From an uncultured Carnobacterium sp. (GTDB taxonomy: Bacteria; Bacillota; Bacilli; Lactobacillales; Aerococcaceae), in contig CAJPNA010000003.1 of assembly GCA_905371865.1 (NCBI GenBank), forward strand, positions 1 to 25,125: a stretch of DNA of 25,125 nucleotides, in the 5' to 3' direction. Below the pieces are notes generated by a model. The model saw nothing but the letters and a program-made list of their open reading frames with translations, was not told where the DNA came from and searched no databases. The translations under genes and the position numbers were made by a program. Positions 22,129 to 25,125 of the stretch are shown piece after piece. Positions within the stretch are counted from its first letter, which is position 1, and each line of letters begins with the position of its first letter.

Positions 22129-23052
22129 ATGGATCAAAATGAAAATAAAAATGTAGAATTAGAATTGGTTGAAAAGAAAGCTACAGAAGTGAAAGAAGAA
22201 GTAGTAGAAGCTGCTGAAAAAACAGCAGAAGAAGTCAAGGAAGTTGCAGAAATAGCCAAAGAAGAAGTTTCTGAGGCAAAGAATCCTGAAGCAGATGGAG
22301 ACTTTAAAGAAGTTGTAGAAAACGTAAAAGAAAAAGCAGGAGAAGCGACTGAAAAAGCAAAAGAAGTTGCGGGTGTTGCTAAAGAAAAAATAGAAGAAGC
22401 AGCCAAAAAAGTATTTACTGAAGAAAATAAAGAAAAAATGATCCAAGCAGTGGATAGAGTAGCAAGCTATAATAAAAATTCATTATTTGAGAAAATCTTC
22501 TTTGGACTTTCAGCTCTTATTTCGTTATTTGCAGCTCTTGTAACATTGAATGGACTTAGCTTCGTATTTGGTGGCGCAAAGCTTAATTTCGCAAGTCTTT
22601 TAGGGGATGTTGTTTCTATCGTTAACAAGGTGAAAAACTTAAACCTATACTTTGGTTTAACATTCTTCTTTACAGTAATTGCTACAGTATTTGTTGCTTA
22701 TTTCTTCTATGTATCTAACAAAGAAGGAAAGAACTTATGGACGAATGTGAATGTAGCATCTTTAGGAATGGTTGTATTTGTATATTTAGCACACATTCTA
22801 GGAAATGGATTTATTAGTGGTTTAAGCTTACTAACGAATTATTTTAATGGAGATATAAACTCAACGATTATGACGCTTATTTCTGAAGCATTCTCAGGTT
22901 CTTCAAATGCAAGCAAACAAGCTGCTGCTCTTGCAGAAGGAATGAGTTCAGGATCAAAATTAGCAATTATTCTTTATGTTTTTGTATTAGCATCTGCTGT
23001 TGCAACAACTTACTTCTACTACCAAAAATTATTTCAAAAGAAAGCTCAATAA
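22129..23052 (+). CDS. Membrane protein with long amphipathic Ala/Glu/Lys N-terminus
   Basis: The 307-aa product starts with about 100 residues made almost only of A, E, K and V in quasi-repeats (EEVVEAAEKTAEEVKEVAEI, VKEKAGEATEKAKEVAGVAK). These predict long amphipathic helices like those of YtxH- or LEA-type proteins. Four probable membrane segments follow at about 119-141, 174-197, 209-235 and 277-300. I recognise no family. I chose ATG 22129, 5 bases after AAAGAGGTG (22115-22123), over the in-frame GTG 22087. A DUF1307-like lipoprotein gene follows after 11 bases and is probably co-transcribed. The helical part might bind the membrane surface or a partner; that is speculation. Confidence 0.75.
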   Translation: MDQNENKNVELELVEKKATEVKEEVVEAAEKTAEEVKEVAEIAKEEVSEAKNPEADGDFKEVVENVKEKAGEATEKAKEVAGVAKEKIEEAAKKVFTEENKEKMIQAVDRVASYNKNSLFEKIFFGLSALISLFAALVTLNGLSFVFGGAKLNFASLLGDVVSIVNKVKNLNLYFGLTFFFTVIATVFVAYFFYVSNKEGKNLWTNVNVASLGMVVFVYLAHILGNGFISGLSLLTNYFNGDINSTIMTLISEAFSGSSNASKQAAALAEGMSSGSKLAIILYVFVLASAVATTYFYYQKLFQKKAQ

Positions 23053-23063
23053 GCGAGGGACCA

Positions 23064-23525
23064 ATGAAAAAATTCTTTCAAATCATTTTAGGGATTAGTT
23101 TCCTATTTCTATTAGTGGGTTGTACCTCACAAGAAACTGCGACTTTAACGATGAAATCAGGAGAAACGAACGTAACTTTGGTTTATACGTATGATAAAAA
23201 GAATGATACCGTGACAAAGATTAAGGTCGAAACGAATGAGCCTTCTAAAAATATTCAATCTCGTAAGGAAAACGAAAAACTCTTTGAAGAGATTAAGAGG
23301 ATTGATGGAGTTGTGACTTCAATTACAAAAAAAGATGGCAAACTCATCTCATCAGTTGAAATCGACTTAACGAAATATAAGTTGTCAAAACTTAAAGAAA
23401 GTAACAATATATTCTTTGAGGGGCTAGTTAGTAACGGTTTCTTAACACAAGACGGAGATCATGCATCATTCTCTAAGAGTAAAGAAGTTGCTGTGAAACA
23501 AGGATTTACAGAACAAACGAAATAA
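23064..23525 (+). CDS. YehR-like (DUF1307) lipoprotein
   Basis: The 153-aa product has a lipoprotein signal peptide with lipobox LVGC and C20, so it should be anchored on the outer face of the membrane. The mature part resembles the YehR/DUF1307 family, with the pattern VTLVYTYDKKNDTVTKIKVE, an alpha-helical middle (ENEKLFEEIKRIDGVVTSI) and the late IDLTKYKLSKLKE. The function of this family is not established. The start ATG 23064 lies 11 bases after the upstream stop, with GAGGGA as ribosome binding site, so it forms a two-gene operon with the membrane protein. A strong terminator follows. Confidence 0.8.
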   Translation: MKKFFQIILGISFLFLLVGCTSQETATLTMKSGETNVTLVYTYDKKNDTVTKIKVETNEPSKNIQSRKENEKLFEEIKRIDGVVTSITKKDGKLISSVEIDLTKYKLSKLKESNNIFFEGLVSNGFLTQDGDHASFSKSKEVAVKQGFTEQTK

Positions 23526-23529
23526 TGAA

Positions 23530-23569
23530 ATGACTCATGGATAAATAATCCATGGGTCATTTTTATTTT
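23530..23569 (+). terminator. Rho-independent terminator overlapping the next CiaR-type box
   Basis: A 13-bp stem (23530-23542 with 23548-23560, one G-T pair) with loop AAATA is followed by a T-rich tail (23561-23569). The end of that tail is already part of the TTTAAG box at 23567. Confidence 0.92.
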
Positions 23570-23598
23570 AAGTTCATTTTAAGTTTGCTTCGTATACT
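23567..23598 (+). promoter_or_regulatory. CiaR-type box and promoter of the Cthe_2159-like lipoprotein
   Basis: TTTAAG (23567-23572), TTCAT, TTTAAG (23578-23583), 9 bases, TATACT (23593-23598). The N5 spacer TTCAT is the same as in the box at 20478. Confidence 0.85.
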
Positions 23599-23632
23599 TA
23601 AACCATCAAGAAAAAGAATCGAGGGAAACGAG

Positions 23633-25125
23633 ATGGAAAAGAAAAGACAATGGTTATTGACAACAACATTATTTATTTCTTTAGGTTTGGCAGCTTGCAA
23701 ATCGCAAAGTGTATTAAGCCAGGCCAATCCAAACGCTCAAACAATAAAGACATCTACTAATTCAACAGCACAAACAACAGGGCCTTCAACTTATTTTGAA
23801 GCATCCGACTTAACAGCGACTTACGACGAAAGTAAAGCTTCGAAGATTTCGCTTCAAGGAACGACAGCTACTGCTTCAGGAGATGGCGTAACAGTGAATG
23901 CAAGTACGGTAGAAATTACAAAAGCTGGAACGTATATCGTCGAAGGAACGGCTTCGAAAGTTCAATTGAAAGTCGCAGCTGGTAAGGAAGATGAAGTACA
24001 AATCGTCTTCAAAAATGCAATAATAAAGAATACAGAAGCCCCATTATTAGTCGATACGGCAAAAAAAGTGATTTTAACAATAGCCGATGGAACGAAAAAT
24101 GAAGTGGCCGATGAATCAACATCAACGGTTAAAGGAGCGATTTACTCCGATAGCGACTTGACGATTAACGGTAAAGGTTCATTAACGGTAACAGGTGCAG
24201 CAAGCAATGCGATTAAGTCAAAAGACGGCATTCGTATCGTGGACGCGACTGTTACAACAACTGCGAAAAAACACGGGGTTGCAGCCAACGACTTCGTGAA
24301 CGTGTCGGGCGCGACATTGAACTTGTCAGCCGATGAAGATGGTATTCACTCAGACAATGAAGATGATGTATTGTTAGGAAATATTTACTTAGTCAATACG
24401 AATATTACCATCAATGCTGGGGATGATGGTATCAACGCTTCGAATATACTGCTGATTGATGAAGGTGCGGCGATTGACGTTCAAAAGAGTGAAGAAGGTC
24501 TTGAGGCTCGATTGATTCATCAAGTCGGTGGCACGATTACCGTAAAATCTTCTGACGATGGATTAAACGCGAAAGACTGGACGTTAGAATCCTCTGACGA
24601 GCAAGGTCCAGGTCAACAAACGAAGAAAGTAAAATCTGAAGCCACAAATGCGAAAAACTTGGATCAAGCAGGCGATGTGAAGATTGTGATTGACGGCGGA
24701 ACCTTAACCGTAGATGCTGAAGGGGACGGTCTTGATGCTAACGGATCAATTGAGATTAACGGAGGAACAATCGTTATCAATGGACCAAGAAGCGGTGCAA
24801 ACGCAGCTCTTGACTACGATGATAATGGAATATTAAACGGTGGTACTGTACTCTTTGTCGACAATGGACAAATGACAATGGGATTCGGTAGTAACTCTAA
24901 TCAAGCGTACTTAATGGCAAGTATTCAAGGGACAGCTGACGCGACTGTTGAAGTAGTTGATTCTTCAGGTAAAACTGTCGCAAGCTTAAAAGTCTCTAAG
25001 TCGTTCTCAACAGTATTAATCAGTAGCCCAGAGATTAAAGAGGGCGAAAACTATACGATTAAAGTCGGATCAAAAACAACAACGGCAACAGCTTCAAAAC
25101 AAGCAGCTAATGTTGGTGGAGGGCC
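23633..25125 (+). CDS. Cthe_2159-like carbohydrate-binding beta-helix lipoprotein (3' truncated)
   Basis: The frame is open to the window edge (497 codons). It begins with a lipoprotein signal, lipobox GLAAC with C22, then a T/S/Q-rich linker to about residue 60. The main part matches the Cthe_2159 (carbohydrate-binding, DUF4353-type) pattern: repeated short strands with asparagine or aspartate turns, such as GAIYSDSDLTINGKGSLTV, NAIKSKDGIRI, ADEDGIHSDNEDD, NAGDDGINASN and LDANGSIEINGGTIVINGP. Aspartates in these turns bind calcium in the family, and the founding member binds plant-wall polysaccharide. GAGGG (23621-23625) lies 7 bases before ATG 23633. The CiaR-type promoter suggests co-regulation with the frameshifted lipoprotein. 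Its exact ligand cannot be told from sequence. Confidence 0.85.
   Translation, partial: MEKKRQWLLTTTLFISLGLAACKSQSVLSQANPNAQTIKTSTNSTAQTTGPSTYFEASDLTATYDESKASKISLQGTTATASGDGVTVNASTVEITKAGTYIVEGTASKVQLKVAAGKEDEVQIVFKNAIIKNTEAPLLVDTAKKVILTIADGTKNEVADESTSTVKGAIYSDSDLTINGKGSLTVTGAASNAIKSKDGIRIVDATVTTTAKKHGVAANDFVNVSGATLNLSADEDGIHSDNEDDVLLGNIYLVNTNITINAGDDGINASNILLIDEGAAIDVQKSEEGLEARLIHQVGGTITVKSSDDGLNAKDWTLESSDEQGPGQQTKKVKSEATNAKNLDQAGDVKIVIDGGTLTVDAEGDGLDANGSIEINGGTIVINGPRSGANAALDYDDNGILNGGTVLFVDNGQMTMGFGSNSNQAYLMASIQGTADATVEVVDSSGKTVASLKVSKSFSTVLISSPEIKEGENYTIKVGSKTTTATASKQAANVGGG

Noticed and set aside
22134..22446. Long minus-strand open frames opposite the A/E/K repeat region
   Set aside because: They are serine/phenylalanine-rich shadows of the biased plus-strand codons, with no ribosome binding site or promoter.

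Overview
The window looks like chromosomal DNA of a low-GC Gram-positive bacterium of the order Lactobacillales. The evidence is the gene order divIC, S1-domain gene, tilS, hpt, ftsH, hslO, strong AAGGAGG-type ribosome binding sites, a PyrR attenuator, a TPP riboswitch on thiT, and boxes matching the streptococcal CiaR consensus. Gene content would fit Carnobacteriaceae such as Granulicatella, but that is inference, not proof.

Layout. 1-6631: the end of an unidentified gene, then a housekeeping block (divIC, S1 RNA-binding protein, tilS, hpt, ftsH, hslO) cut into units by intrinsic terminators. 6702-9533: a membrane-linked XRE regulator and two tandem paralogous membrane proteins of unknown family. 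9655-11478: an SDR dehydrogenase and a KdgT-type permease behind a palindromic operator candidate. 11479-11869: no gene, but a regular array of 16-bp palindromes followed by a large structured element. 11870-14431: cysK (minus strand) diverging from a PyrR-attenuated uracil permease. 14432-17290: fruR-fruK without fruA, then TPP-riboswitch-controlled thiT. 17292-17510: a second copy of the structured element, inverted. 17566-20399: marR, a CiaRH-like two-component system and a small MGMT-like gene. 20478-25125: surface lipoproteins and a membrane protein, including a frameshifted beta-helix lipoprotein and a Cthe_2159-like lipoprotein that runs off the window.

Two things stand out. First, 11651-11860 (+) and 17292-17507 (-) fold into the same multi-branched shape. 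They share loop and junction sequences (TGTGAATTAC, GTTTGAAGCT, CGGTACA), while the helices differ in sequence and stay paired. That is compensatory change, the mark of a selected RNA structure, and I do not recognise the class. Second, three promoters (ciaRH-like operon, beta-helix lipoprotein, Cthe_2159-like lipoprotein) share exactly TTTAAG-N5-TTTAAG-N9-TATNNT. This defines a local regulon in which the two-component system probably controls itself and two surface lipoproteins next to it.

The palindrome array at 11488-11613 (three back-to-back pairs of GTAACA-N4-TGTTAC or GTATCA-N4-TGATAC, about 47 bp apart) is a further unexplained element, just upstream of the first structured RNA.
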